A DNA stretch of 64,000 nt. Source: Pseudomonadota bacterium (GTDB lineage: Bacteria; Pseudomonadota; Alphaproteobacteria; Reyranellales; Reyranellaceae). Of the stretch, positions 42,901 to 51,660 are shown in pieces (the first letter of the stretch is position 1; every line of letters starts with the position of its first letter). The translations under genes were made by a program, and so were the position numbers. The notes under the pieces are model-generated. The model saw only the letters and a list, made by a program, of their open reading frames with translations. It was not told the DNA's origin and ran no database searches. The DNA lies in contig JAFEBU010000034.1 of NCBI GenBank assembly GCA_018242505.1, positions 105,335 to 169,334 of the forward strand, written 5' to 3'.

Positions 42901-44168
42901 AACTGGGCGGCCAGTCGGGCAGCGGCAGCTTCGCTGGCGAACAAACCGGCCAGCCGGGCATCCGCCGCATTGCCCAGCCCACCGACGAGCTTCAGCCTCA
43001 TTGCCGTCTGCCGGTGCGCGCCGGAACGCCCGGCGAGCATGATATCGGACATGGCATGAGCAAGCGCCTGCAACGCCGCTCGGTCTGGAACTTGCAGCAA
43101 GCTTGCCCTGATGCGGTCGTGCGGGAAGACGATCTCGTCATCCTCCACCCGCAGCAGCCCGTTCGACTGCAGGACTTCGGCCGCCGCCCGCGTAGCGGCA
43201 TACGGCTCGGACAGGCAGCCGCTGAGTGCATCGAGGTCGGCGCGGTCGCCCCACAGGGCTGCAGCGATGCCGACGCGCAGCACCGGATGGGGCAGTAAGC
43301 GCGCCCGCTGGACGATGATCTTGTTGATGTCGCGATGGTCGATGGTGGCGGCCCGTACCGGGTCGACATGCAGCGAGGCGCCGCTGCCGACGAAGGCGTT
43401 TTCCCGACGCAGGGCGAGCGCGATCTCCGCCAGATCGAACGGCAGACCGTTTGCCTGTTCTCCCAGCCAATCCATGACGGCCTGGGCCTGGGCCGGCTCG
43501 CCGAGCAAGTCGCCGAGAAGCGCGAGTTGGTCGGCATTCGCCAGCGGCTCCAGCGCCACGACGGACGCGAATTCCGGATAGGCCATCGCGCCTTCGCTAC
43601 GGGCGGCGAGGACGAGCTTCAGCGTGTTGCCGCGCCGGCTGCTGGCATGGACGAAGCCCACCGCCTCGTTGGGCGCGCGATGCCAGTCGTCGATGAAAAG
43701 CACCACAGGCAGGGCGAAGCCGTCGAGCCACTGCAGTACCCGCACCATGGCATCAACCAGGCGCACCGTGCCCTCGCGGCTCAGCAAGGCGGCAGTGGCT
43801 GACGGCGTCCCTTCCGCCGTCAGCCCGGCGGCGCGGAAGCCCGCCGCAAGCAGGGTGTCGTATTGCGTGCCGACCAGACAGCGTAAAGAGGCCACACCCG
43901 CGCCCGGATCGTAGAGCCGTCCGAGCGCGCCATCGACTGCCTGGGACAGCGCATCGACGACCGGCCGGAGGCCAGCGGAGGCCGCCTGCTCGGCGTACTT
44001 GGCGCGCCCGAGGATCGGCGCGGGTGACAGGTCGCGCAGAACCCGGTCGATCAGCGCCGTCTTGCCGACGCCCGACGGGCCACGCACGACCAGCAGGCCA
44101 GGCGCGCGATCTTCCAGAGCCGCGCGCAGCCGCTGCCTCTCCTTCAGCCGCCCGACGAAAGCCGTCAC
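39991..44168 (-). pseudogene. Giant hybrid sensor kinase (AAA-TPR-HisKA-HATPase-REC-Hpt) with a 2-bp frameshift
   Basis: Signal-transduction protein starting at a GTG that overlaps the response-regulator stop (GTGA). In order: an AAA-type ATPase (Walker A GPSGVGKT at 30-37, Walker B VVLFIDDWH), a long helical TPR-like region, HisKA with His945 in GHELRTPLQ, HATPase N-box RNLVSNAIKY, G1 VEDTGPGIP and G2 GLGLGL, then a receiver with LVLLDLHLPDGDG and an Hpt domain (QQRAHKLAGLAAQF). The frame breaks at a duplicated GA dinucleotide at 40799-40802. Removing it restores one frame of 1391 codons through to 39991. As read, the kinase stops at 40662 without a complete G2 end. Either a real mutation or a sequence error. 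Confidence 0.8.
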
Positions 44169-44854
44169 GGCTCCTCGGTCTCGGGTGTGGCGGCAAGGCG
44201 GTAACCGAAGCCGGGGGCCGTCGCGATCAAATTGCCACCGGTCGTCTCCCCCAGCTTGCGGCGCAGTCGGCTCACCAACGCATCGACGGATCGCATGTCG
44301 GATTCCTGAGGCGACCGGCTGATCGCCGACAGCAGCTCCTGGCGCGTGACGATCTTGGTGTCGGCCTGGATCAGCCGGGCCAGGATGTCGAACTCGCCGC
44401 GCGTCAGGCTGGCGTCGAGCCTGCCGTTGCTCACGGTGCGCGCCTCGAGATCCACGGTCCACTGCCCCACTTTGCGGCGCCGGCTGCGGTCACGGCCAAG
44501 ACGGCGCATGACGCTGCGGATACGCGCCGCCAACTCGCCATAATGGATCGGCTTGATCAGGTAGTCATCCGCTCCGAGGTCCAACGAGGCGATCCGCGCC
44601 TCGGGCGCCGATTGGCGCGTAACGATGATCAAGCCGAAATCGGACCTGACGCGCAGCTCGCGCGCGAAATCCATGCCGTCGATCCCCGGCAGGCCGAGGT
44701 CAAGCACGATCATGTCTGGCCGCGTCTGACGCAGCAGCGCGCGGCACGCCAGCGCGTCGCTGGCCTCGTGTACCGTGAAACCGGCTTCCCGTAGGGACAG
44801 TGCGATCGCCCGGCGGGTCAGGGTTTCGTCTTCGACCACGACGACGCTGTACAA
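44165..44854 (-). CDS. OmpR-family response regulator
   Basis: A 229-residue two-component regulator. The receiver has acidic residues in VVEDE (8-10), the phosphoacceptor Asp52 in VLDLGLPG, and the conserved Lys in YLIKP. A winged-helix DNA-binding domain follows, with LTRGEFDILARLIQ and DMRSVDALVSRLRRKLG (recognition helix) and GFGYRL at the end. Its stop overlaps the GTG start of the hybrid kinase, so the two are a coupled pair. Target genes are unknown; the divergent exported-protein genes at 45.0-47.1 kb are candidates by proximity. Confidence 0.92.
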   Translation of the reverse strand: MYSVVVVEDETLTRRAIALSLREAGFTVHEASDALACRALLRQTRPDMIVLDLGLPGIDGMDFARELRVRSDFGLIIVTRQSAPEARIASLDLGADDYLIKPIHYGELAARIRSVMRRLGRDRSRRRKVGQWTVDLEARTVSNGRLDASLTRGEFDILARLIQADTKIVTRQELLSAISRSPQESDMRSVDALVSRLRRKLGETTGGNLIATAPGFGYRLAATPETEEP

Positions 44855-45029
44855 GGGGTTGCTCTCCTCGCCCCGAGACCTATCGCGCGATCAGCGCCTT
44901 TCCAATAGCCGTCGGCGCTCGCCACGCGAGATTCGATGCGCTGTTCATAGTCCGTCAACAGACGCACGTGACGCCGCCGGGTACGCCTGTCCCATCTGGG
45001 CATCTCGCCAGGCATTTGGGAAGGAGCGC

Positions 45030-45680
45030 ATGAAGATCATTGCTTTGGGTGTCGCGGCCGTGACCGGCGCTTTCCTGCCAGGTGGTCCGGCGCCGGCATC
45101 GTCGCGCAGAGTGGTGACAACATCGTCTCCCAAGGCGGCGGCAATGTTCGCCCCGGTGGCACGCACAAAGAGGCCGGCTCGAATGTCGGGTGATCGCGGG
45201 CCCTTGGGGTTGTTCTTGCTCACCATCATTGCCTGTCTGCCGGCAGCTTCTGCCGCTTTCGCCCACCCGGCTCTTTTCGCGGCATCATCGACGCCACTCG
45301 TTCTCGCCGAGGTCGACATCAGCGCCGCGCGCGCCGCCGAACGAGCACGTGAGGAAAAGCTCCTTGAGCAGCACCTCGAGGAGAAGCGAATCGAGCAAAA
45401 GGCCATCGAGAAGAAGCTCGAGGAGCGCCGGGCGGAAATTCGAGCCAACGAGCGCCGGCTCGATGAGAAGCGGCGCGAAGCGTTGCAGGAACAGAATCAT
45501 ATCGATCGGCTGAACGAAGCCAAGCGCGCCGAGAAGAAGCTCGAGGAGCGCCGTGCCGACGAGGCGCGCCTGCAACGGATCCTCCAGGAGCGGCGCGACG
45601 AGGCGCGTGCGATCGAGCGCAAGCGCCAGGAGCAATACGAATACAACAAGCGGCAGGAGAACTGGATCAACCGGCGATAG
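45030..45680 (+). CDS. Hypothetical exported protein with charged coiled coil (216 aa)
   Basis: A 216-residue protein. Two hydrophobic stretches lie near the N-terminus: MKIIALGVAAVTGAFLP (1-17) and GPLGLFLLTIIACLPAASAAFA (about 56-77), the second followed by a plausible signal cleavage site. The last 120 residues are an almost uninterrupted Glu/Arg/Lys/Ala helix with heptad-like LEERRAEIRANERRLDEK segments, ending in Tyr/Asn/Trp. AAGGAG precedes the ATG at 45030; an internal ATG (MSGDRGPLG) could be the true start of a single-signal protein. First of three same-strand exported-protein genes. Confidence 0.65.
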   Translation: MKIIALGVAAVTGAFLPGGPAPASSRRVVTTSSPKAAAMFAPVARTKRPARMSGDRGPLGLFLLTIIACLPAASAAFAHPALFAASSTPLVLAEVDISAARAAERAREEKLLEQHLEEKRIEQKAIEKKLEERRAEIRANERRLDEKRREALQEQNHIDRLNEAKRAEKKLEERRADEARLQRILQERRDEARAIERKRQEQYEYNKRQENWINRR

Positions 45681-45707
45681 CCGTCGGTCCGGGGACAGGA
45701 AGGAAAC

Positions 45708-46541
45708 ATGACTCAGCGTTTGCGAGCAATCACCGCGGCTCTTCTGTGCCTGTGCATGAGCTTGAGCGTAGCCTGGGCCCAGTCGGCCGCACCGCGGCTC
45801 GAGACCGCGAAGCCGGCGTTCGCGCCATTCGAGCCGATCGTCGTAAGCTGGTCAGGCTTGACGTTTGGAGGTCGCGGGACGCTCGGGCTCGGCATCGCCA
45901 GCACTGGCGGGAAGAATACGGACCTCGGCACGCAGAAGTGGCTCTACCCCAGTGACACCGAGGGGACGCGCAACTTCGACGGCCTGCTGCCGGGCGACTA
46001 TGAGGTGAGGATCTTCGCCAAGACCCCCGACGGCATGGGCGAGATTCCGATCCTGCGCCGCGCCTTCTCGGTGCGCGAGACCAGCGGCGCGATCGGACGA
46101 CCCGGGCCCACCCTGGTGCAGCTCAAATTGCCGTCACAAGGCGGCGCGTCGCCGCCATCGGGCGGACTGGTGTACCGGTCGGGCATCGGCAGACTCGCCT
46201 TTATCCAGCCCCCGACGCCGTCGACCGATCCTTACCTGACCGAACGCGTGCAAAAGATCGCGATGCTCTCGGGCAGCGATTGCGCGAGGACCGAGGCCTA
46301 TAGCTGGGCCATCGGAGAGTCCGAGCAAAGCAAGATCGACACGATCGTCAATGCCACGACGCACGCCCTGAAGCTGCGAGGGTATGAGACTAAGCCCGTC
46401 GAGCTCGGCTTACCCAGCACGTCGGCGATCAGGGCGACATCCCACAACGGCACCGAGCCCGAGCCGAATCTACTGGTCCTGTGGGGGCTCGAGCCTGGCG
46501 CGTTGAATCTGATGCTTTGCCTGGTCGATTCCCATGCGTAG
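45708..46541 (+). CDS. Hypothetical secreted protein (277 aa)
   Basis: A 277-residue protein with a signal peptide MTQRLRAITAALLCLCMSLSVAWAQ. Residues 30-125 look like an immunoglobulin-like beta domain (FEPIVVSWSGL, RNFDGLLPGDYEVRIFA), reminiscent of domains found in secreted enzymes. A second alpha/beta part has Cys residues (GSDCARTEAY and a C-terminal LMLCLVD). No catalytic motif was recognised. AGGAAAC lies before the ATG. It overlaps the next gene by 8 bases. Confidence 0.7.
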   Translation: MTQRLRAITAALLCLCMSLSVAWAQSAAPRLETAKPAFAPFEPIVVSWSGLTFGGRGTLGLGIASTGGKNTDLGTQKWLYPSDTEGTRNFDGLLPGDYEVRIFAKTPDGMGEIPILRRAFSVRETSGAIGRPGPTLVQLKLPSQGGASPPSGGLVYRSGIGRLAFIQPPTPSTDPYLTERVQKIAMLSGSDCARTEAYSWAIGESEQSKIDTIVNATTHALKLRGYETKPVELGLPSTSAIRATSHNGTEPEPNLLVLWGLEPGALNLMLCLVDSHA

Positions 46542-47091
46542 CGCCCTCAACTTGCTCGCTCCGACGATCCTCCTGCTCGTCGCTGCCCAGGCGCAGGCCC
46601 AATCGGGCGGTATCAGCAGCCCCAAGACGCTGCCCGACGGCATGATCGTCGCCTCGCCGATCTGGATCGCGGCCGAGATGCTACAAGATCCCGCGTCAGC
46701 CAACCGCAAGTACGCCGACAAGGCGATTGAGCTCGCCGGCCCGCTCTCGAACAAGACCGTCGCCGGCAAGCTCGGGCTCGCGCAAATCGTCATCACCTTG
46801 CCTGGCCGCGGTTACTGGCGGTTTAGCTGCGCCACCTACGAGCCTGCATCGATCGACGCGATTGGCCGCGCGAGCAAGGGAGAGCCGATCACCATGGCGG
46901 GAATCTACGACACCGATCCCTATCGCGGCATCAGCCGCTCGGCAGCGGACGCCATGGAAGACACCGCCCATATCGGCGCGCTCGACACGCAGAACACCAT
47001 GCACTTGCGTGACTGCGTGGTTTTGAGCGGACGCGCTGATGCTGAAGAGGTACGGGCGTTGGTTGCGGCTGGCGCCCGCCGACCGCAGTAA
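46534..47091 (+). CDS. Secreted protein with possible OB-fold (tRNA_anti-like) domain (185 aa)
   Basis: A 185-residue protein with a signal peptide MRSALNLLAPTILLLVAAQAQAQ. The body has the pattern of tRNA_anti-like OB-fold proteins: a KYADKAIELAGPLSN strand pair, IVITLPGRGYWRFSC, KGEPITMAGIYD, and a closing MHLRDCVVLSGR, with two Cys placed as in that family. The assignment is a pattern impression, not a search result. Last of the three exported-protein genes, starting inside the previous one. Confidence 0.65.
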   Translation: MRSALNLLAPTILLLVAAQAQAQSGGISSPKTLPDGMIVASPIWIAAEMLQDPASANRKYADKAIELAGPLSNKTVAGKLGLAQIVITLPGRGYWRFSCATYEPASIDAIGRASKGEPITMAGIYDTDPYRGISRSAADAMEDTAHIGALDTQNTMHLRDCVVLSGRADAEEVRALVAAGARRPQ

Positions 47092-47375
47092 GCCTCAGAC
47101 GATAACCTCTCCCGCGATGACAAGGGTGGAGCGCCGGCTGGGCTCGTGGCACTGAGGCACGACCTCATCGACGCCGTCGGCCGCCAGAACAAGGCTCGCC
47201 CGAGCTTGAGTTGGTTGAGGCAACGGGCATCATGCCGCTCGCGATGCCGCCGAAGCGACTGGAGCTGCACGTGTTTGACCAATTCGGCGGTACGCGCTCG
47301 AAGTCAGATACGGGCGGTCGTTCCGCAAACCTGCGGGCCTGGTCGTGCCTGACCGATGGCGCACATCGAAGTCTC

Positions 47376-49496
47376 CTAGACGGGGCGGACTCGGACAGCC
47401 TCCGTCGCGATCGACCCCGTGTCGACCAGCAGGGCGACCGCCCCGCCGGTCAGCGCTTCGTCCTGCGCCTCGAAGACAATGCGGCCGTCGATCGAGGCAC
47501 GGATCATTCTGCCCTCACTCCGTAGGCTAAGCGCATAGGCCTGGTCGAGCGACCAGGCGAAGCTCTGCTCCGCGAGTACACTCTCGTCGTGGCGCTGGCG
47601 AACCAGACGGACGCGGCCGCCCTCTGCCCGGTCGAACACCAAGGCGTAGTAGCGCGTGCGGCCCTGTACACGCGCGGCGATCCCCCAGGATTCGGCGAGC
47701 AATGGCGTCACCGTCGCAGCGACCTCGTAGTTGCACCAGTCACGTGTCCCCTGCGCCAACATGCCGAGGCCCCCGCTGCTGGTTACCCGCATGCCTTCCC
47801 AGCGGGTTTGGAACTGGCTGACATCGTTCATCCAGGCATGCTTCCACATCTCGCTCGTCGGGTCGGGGCGGCGGAAGGTGACGTCCGGCGCGCCGTTCCA
47901 ATGCAGCCAGTCGAGAAAGAGCGTGCCGTCGGCGCCACGGAAATCCTGTGCCTCGATCTCGAGCCCGATATCGAAGATCGGATAGCCGCCGGTGTCGGGC
48001 AGCCGCCATGTCAGCGTGAGGTCGGCCTGCGTCGTGACCGCATGCGGCTCGCCATGGATCTTCGTCAACGCATCGCCGGCACCGAAGACGCTGGCGTAGA
48101 GCCGCACGGTCACGCTGCTTCCATTCAGGGCGTCGGCGGCCAAATGGCACGTCACTGTCTGTCCAGAATAGAGCGTCGGGCAGGCGACCATCTGGTAGGT
48201 CGGCATGGCAAGCCCGTCCTTGCCGAAAAAGGTCGGCGTAGCGACGCGCGCCACGCGACCCGGCGCAAGGCGTCGGAAGCCGATCGCAAGGCGTCCGCCT
48301 ACGTTCTCGACCGTCAGCGGATGGAGCCTGGCGGGTGCATCACTCTCGCAGACGAAGCCCTGCAGGCTACCCGGGAGGGAAAAGTGGAAACGCGCGCCGT
48401 TCTTCGACGGCGCCGGCACCGCAGCACCCGCAAGCCTGTGGCCGGCGACCACCAGCGCCCGCGTTTCGATCACCGCGTCAGTAACCGCTGCGCCGCCGTC
48501 GGCCGAGGAGATATACATGCGATCGGCCACCGGCGTGCGCCAATCCGGTCCGGCATCGAGGCCGGCCAGTCCCTTCCGGATTCCGAACAGGCAGCCGATG
48601 TTGCCGGCGTTGCAATCAGTGTCCCAGCCCGAGGTGTTCACGATATGCATCGTCTCCTGGAAGCTGTTCTGCCCGTAGAGCAGCGCCAGGATGATCAGCG
48701 CGTGGTTGGGAATGACATGGCAGTTGCCGGCGAACTTGTCGTAGCCGTAACGGCCGGCGATCAGAGCCCGCGTGCGCCGCCAGTCGTGCTCGTTGTCGCC
48801 GGCGTGCCAGTCACGCACATCTTCGACCACGCGGCGAATCAGCGAGCCCTTCGGCACGAAGTCCAGGCCCACCTGCAGCAGCTTCTCGACGTCGTCCTCG
48901 ACGAAGGCCCGCGCTTCCATCGCTGCCAGCAGCTTGGCTGCATGGACTGCCTCGCCGTCGTGACTGACGCGCGCGGCCTGCTCGGCGAGATAGACCGCCT
49001 GCTCGGGATTGCCGGGGCTCACCATCGCCCAGCCGTCGATGAAGATCTGTGCGCCGATCTGTTCGGCCACCGTCCGGCCGTTCAGCGCCATCGAGCCGCT
49101 CCCGGGCGCGGGAATGCCCGACTTCAGCCGCAGGAACGCGGTGTGCTCGGTCGAGCTGCCGATGCCGCCCCACCAGAAGATCGACTTCTCCTCGACCACG
49201 TAGTTCAGCCAGGTCTGGCCGATCTGCTCGGCCGTCAGGTCGCAAGGATAGTCGTTGTCGGCCAGCGCGCGCGGAAAGACGAAGGTGCCGGCAATGTCGT
49301 CGTCGGTCACCACGAGCTGATGGTTGCGCAGTGCCACGTCGCGGCGATCGTGGACGTAGTAGTTGATCGGCCCCAGCTCCTTCAGGATGCGCTCGTAGGT
49401 CCAGCCCTCGAACGGCCGGCCGAGATAGACGCCGATGAGCTTGCCCAGCACTCCAGCATAGACCCGTTCGGCGTAATCGTGCGGAATGGCGGTCAC
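47376..49496 (-). CDS. ADP-ribosylglycohydrolase-family protein with C-terminal carbohydrate-binding-like module (706 aa)
   Basis: The N-terminal 350 residues form a DraG-like ADP-ribosylglycohydrolase domain: YAGVLGKLIGVYLGRP at the start, VTDDDIAGT (first metal-binding acidic cluster), and NTSGWDTDCNAGNIGCLFG (second Asp pair). The remaining 350 residues are beta-rich, with a LamG/jelly-roll appearance (YYALVFDRAEGGRVRLV, IRASIDGRIVFEA). No signal peptide is seen, so it is cytoplasmic. Relatives hydrolyse N- or O-glycosidic ribosyl bonds in small molecules as well as proteins. Directly downstream of the LacI gene on the same strand, across from the sugar transporter. Confidence 0.85.
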   Translation of the reverse strand: MTAIPHDYAERVYAGVLGKLIGVYLGRPFEGWTYERILKELGPINYYVHDRRDVALRNHQLVVTDDDIAGTFVFPRALADNDYPCDLTAEQIGQTWLNYVVEEKSIFWWGGIGSSTEHTAFLRLKSGIPAPGSGSMALNGRTVAEQIGAQIFIDGWAMVSPGNPEQAVYLAEQAARVSHDGEAVHAAKLLAAMEARAFVEDDVEKLLQVGLDFVPKGSLIRRVVEDVRDWHAGDNEHDWRRTRALIAGRYGYDKFAGNCHVIPNHALIILALLYGQNSFQETMHIVNTSGWDTDCNAGNIGCLFGIRKGLAGLDAGPDWRTPVADRMYISSADGGAAVTDAVIETRALVVAGHRLAGAAVPAPSKNGARFHFSLPGSLQGFVCESDAPARLHPLTVENVGGRLAIGFRRLAPGRVARVATPTFFGKDGLAMPTYQMVACPTLYSGQTVTCHLAADALNGSSVTVRLYASVFGAGDALTKIHGEPHAVTTQADLTLTWRLPDTGGYPIFDIGLEIEAQDFRGADGTLFLDWLHWNGAPDVTFRRPDPTSEMWKHAWMNDVSQFQTRWEGMRVTSSGGLGMLAQGTRDWCNYEVAATVTPLLAESWGIAARVQGRTRYYALVFDRAEGGRVRLVRQRHDESVLAEQSFAWSLDQAYALSLRSEGRMIRASIDGRIVFEAQDEALTGGAVALLVDTGSIATEAVRVRPV

Positions 49497-49509
49497 GCGT
49501 TCCTCCCTT

Positions 49510-50517
49510 TCACGCTGACGAGCGTTCGACGATCTCGAACGCGAGTTCGAGATTCTTGGCAGCCGGGGTCATTCCGCCGGACTGCAGGCGATCCATCAAG
49601 GTCCGCGCCGCCAGCGCCCCCAGCTCGAATTCGGGCTGGCGCACGGTGGTGAGGCCGAGCAGGTCGGCAGTCGGGATGTCGTCGAAGCCGACGATCGCGA
49701 TATCGTCGGGAACGACGAGGCCGGCATCGCGCGCCGCCTGCATCGCGCCGATCGCCAGCATGTCATTGGCGCCGAACACCGCGGTCGGCCGGTCCTGCTC
49801 TTTCAGCAGCGCCTGCATGGCGCGCACACCCGCCTCGGCCGAGTAAGCGGTGTCGACAAAGAGCTGCGACGTGAGCCCCGCCTCGCGCATCACCTTCTCG
49901 TAGCCTTCGGCGCGCGGCCGGCTCGGGCCGTACTCGGCCACGATCATGGCGATGCGGCGATGGCCACGCCGGATCAGCCATCGGGTCATCGCCGCCGACG
50001 CGGCCACGTTGTCGATGAACACGCTGTCGATCGGCGGCCCGCGGTGCGCGGCCTGACGGCCAAGCAGCACCAGCGGCAGTGTGCGGCGCGCCACGCCGGC
50101 GAGATCGGTTGCTCGGTGATGGTAGAACATGCCAACCGCGCCATCGGCGCGGCCCTGCTGCAGCCAGTCCAGAGCACGCTTCTCCCCCTCGGGCCTGCCA
50201 TCGGTGTCGTAGATCAGCACCGCGTAGCCGGCCGGCGCCGCCGTGGTCTGCAGGCCACGCACCAGGCCCGGATAGAACGGATTGGTAATGTCCGGCACGA
50301 CGCAGGCGAGCGTCATGGTGCGGGCGCTGCGCAGGATGCGGGCCGGATGGTTGGGCTGGTACCCGAACTCACCCGCTAGCTTCAGGATCCGCTCGCGCGT
50401 CGCCACCGGCACCGACGTCGTCGCCACCTTGTTCAGCACGATCGACACGGTCGCCTGAGAGACACCGGCGGCCACCGCGATGTCCTTCTGCGTCGGTCGG
50501 GCGGGACGATGCTGCAT
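49510..50517 (-). CDS. LacI-family transcriptional regulator
   Basis: A 335-residue repressor-type regulator. The N-terminal LacI helix-turn-helix reads PTQKDIAVAAGVSQATVSIVLN (residues 9-30) and the hinge helix HPARILRSARTMT. A periplasmic-binding-protein-like sensor follows, with VPDITNPFYPGLVRGLQ and the C-terminal VGFDDIPTADLLGLTTVRQP. I use the ATG at 50517, which puts the HTH at the normal distance. It is divergent from the transporter operon and probably autoregulates and controls both directions through the palindrome at 50558-50569. Confidence 0.92.
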   Translation of the reverse strand: MQHRPARPTQKDIAVAAGVSQATVSIVLNKVATTSVPVATRERILKLAGEFGYQPNHPARILRSARTMTLACVVPDITNPFYPGLVRGLQTTAAPAGYAVLIYDTDGRPEGEKRALDWLQQGRADGAVGMFYHHRATDLAGVARRTLPLVLLGRQAAHRGPPIDSVFIDNVAASAAMTRWLIRRGHRRIAMIVAEYGPSRPRAEGYEKVMREAGLTSQLFVDTAYSAEAGVRAMQALLKEQDRPTAVFGANDMLAIGAMQAARDAGLVVPDDIAIVGFDDIPTADLLGLTTVRQPEFELGALAARTLMDRLQSGGMTPAAKNLELAFEIVERSSA

Positions 50518-50537
50518 CGCTGGGCGGTATCTCTTTA

Positions 50538-50570
50538 TTGACGAGGCCAACGTCTACTTATACGTATAAC
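50538..50570 (+). promoter_or_regulatory. Putative promoter with LacI-type operator
   Basis: A perfect 12-bp palindrome TTATACGTATAA (50558-50569) has the central CG characteristic of LacI-family operators. It lies in the short gap between the divergent LacI gene and the transporter operon. TTGACG at 50538-50543 is a candidate -35, putting the -10 inside the palindrome, so repressor binding would block RNA polymerase. Prediction from sequence and position only. Confidence 0.6.
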
Positions 50571-50592
50571 TAAAGAGAAGCAATTCGAAGGA

Positions 50593-51618
50593 ATGTCGGT
50601 GATGGGAGAAATCGCCAAGCTCGGAAGCGATCGGCTGGAGCTCGGAGCATTCGCCAGCCTGGCCTTCGGCGTCGTTGGCGATGCGATGGGCACGCCGACC
50701 GAGAATCTCGAACCCGAGCAGATCCAGGCGAAGTTCGGCTGGGTCGAGACCTTCGAGGGCGACGGCACCGACGATTCGATCATGCGCAACCTGATCGCCG
50801 ACGCTCTGCTGGCGACCGACGGCTACGCCGACGCTGATTCCTGGGCAGCCGAGTGGATGCGCCAGCATAAGGAGATCTTCGGCCAGAAGGTCGGCCGCTT
50901 CTTCCCGTCCGTCCTGCACTCGGCGGCCAAGCTGCGCTTTGGCGACGTGCCGCGCACCATCGCCACGGGCAACATGCCGAGCTCGAGCTCGGCGATGGCG
51001 ATCGCGCCGGTCGGCATTGTCAATGCCGGTCATCCGCGCGCCGCCGCCGAGCAGGCGATGGAGCTTGCGAGCCTGATCCATGTCACCGACGTCGCCTTCT
51101 GCCAGGACGGCGCGGCCGCCATCGCCGCCGCCGTCTCGGCCGCGCTGGGCGGCGCGAAGACGATCGACGAAGTGGTCAAGACGGCGCTCGGCGCGATCAA
51201 GCCGTGGAGCGGGCGCGACATGAGGCAATTGATCGAAAGCGCGATCGAGCTCGCGCGCAGCGCCAACGACTATTCCGGCTTCCGCACCGGCTATCACCAG
51301 CGCTTCCGCCGCGCCATCGCCTGCGACAGCCGCGAGACGATCCCCGCGACGCTCGCGATCTGCCTGCTGGCCGGCGGCGATCCCTGGAAGGCCGTGACCT
51401 ACGGCGCCAATTTCGGCCGCGACGCCGACACCATCGCCTGCATGGCGGGCTACGTCTGCGGCGCGTTCAGCCGCGACGAAAAGACGGTCGTGGAAGCCCT
51501 GAAGGGGTTGCCCGCGCCGATCGTCGAGCGCGAACGCAAGCTGGCGGCGCGTCTCGTGGCGCTCGCCCGGCAGAAGGCCCGCAACGAGATCAAGAACTGG
51601 CAGCCGCTCGCCGGTTGA
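50593..51618 (+). CDS. ADP-ribosylglycohydrolase-family protein (341 aa)
   Basis: A single-domain DraG-like hydrolase. It has an N-terminal LGAFASLAFGVVGDAMGTPTE, the first acidic cluster GDGTDDSIM, and near the C-terminus YGANFGRDADTIACMAGYVCGAF with the Asp-x-Asp-Thr-Ile pair. It would cleave a ribosyl or glycosyl bond in an imported compound. Starts at 50593, 50599 (GTG) and 50602 are all possible; AAGGA spacing favours the latter two. First gene of the LacI-controlled operon, 42 bases before the binding-protein gene. It is a distant relative of the 706-residue protein on the other side of the regulator. Confidence 0.85.
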   Translation: MSVMGEIAKLGSDRLELGAFASLAFGVVGDAMGTPTENLEPEQIQAKFGWVETFEGDGTDDSIMRNLIADALLATDGYADADSWAAEWMRQHKEIFGQKVGRFFPSVLHSAAKLRFGDVPRTIATGNMPSSSSAMAIAPVGIVNAGHPRAAAEQAMELASLIHVTDVAFCQDGAAAIAAAVSAALGGAKTIDEVVKTALGAIKPWSGRDMRQLIESAIELARSANDYSGFRTGYHQRFRRAIACDSRETIPATLAICLLAGGDPWKAVTYGANFGRDADTIACMAGYVCGAFSRDEKTVVEALKGLPAPIVERERKLAARLVALARQKARNEIKNWQPLAG

Positions 51619-51660
51619 CCCGCGGGCAGGCCAAGCAAGACGAACGAAGAGGAGGGAACC

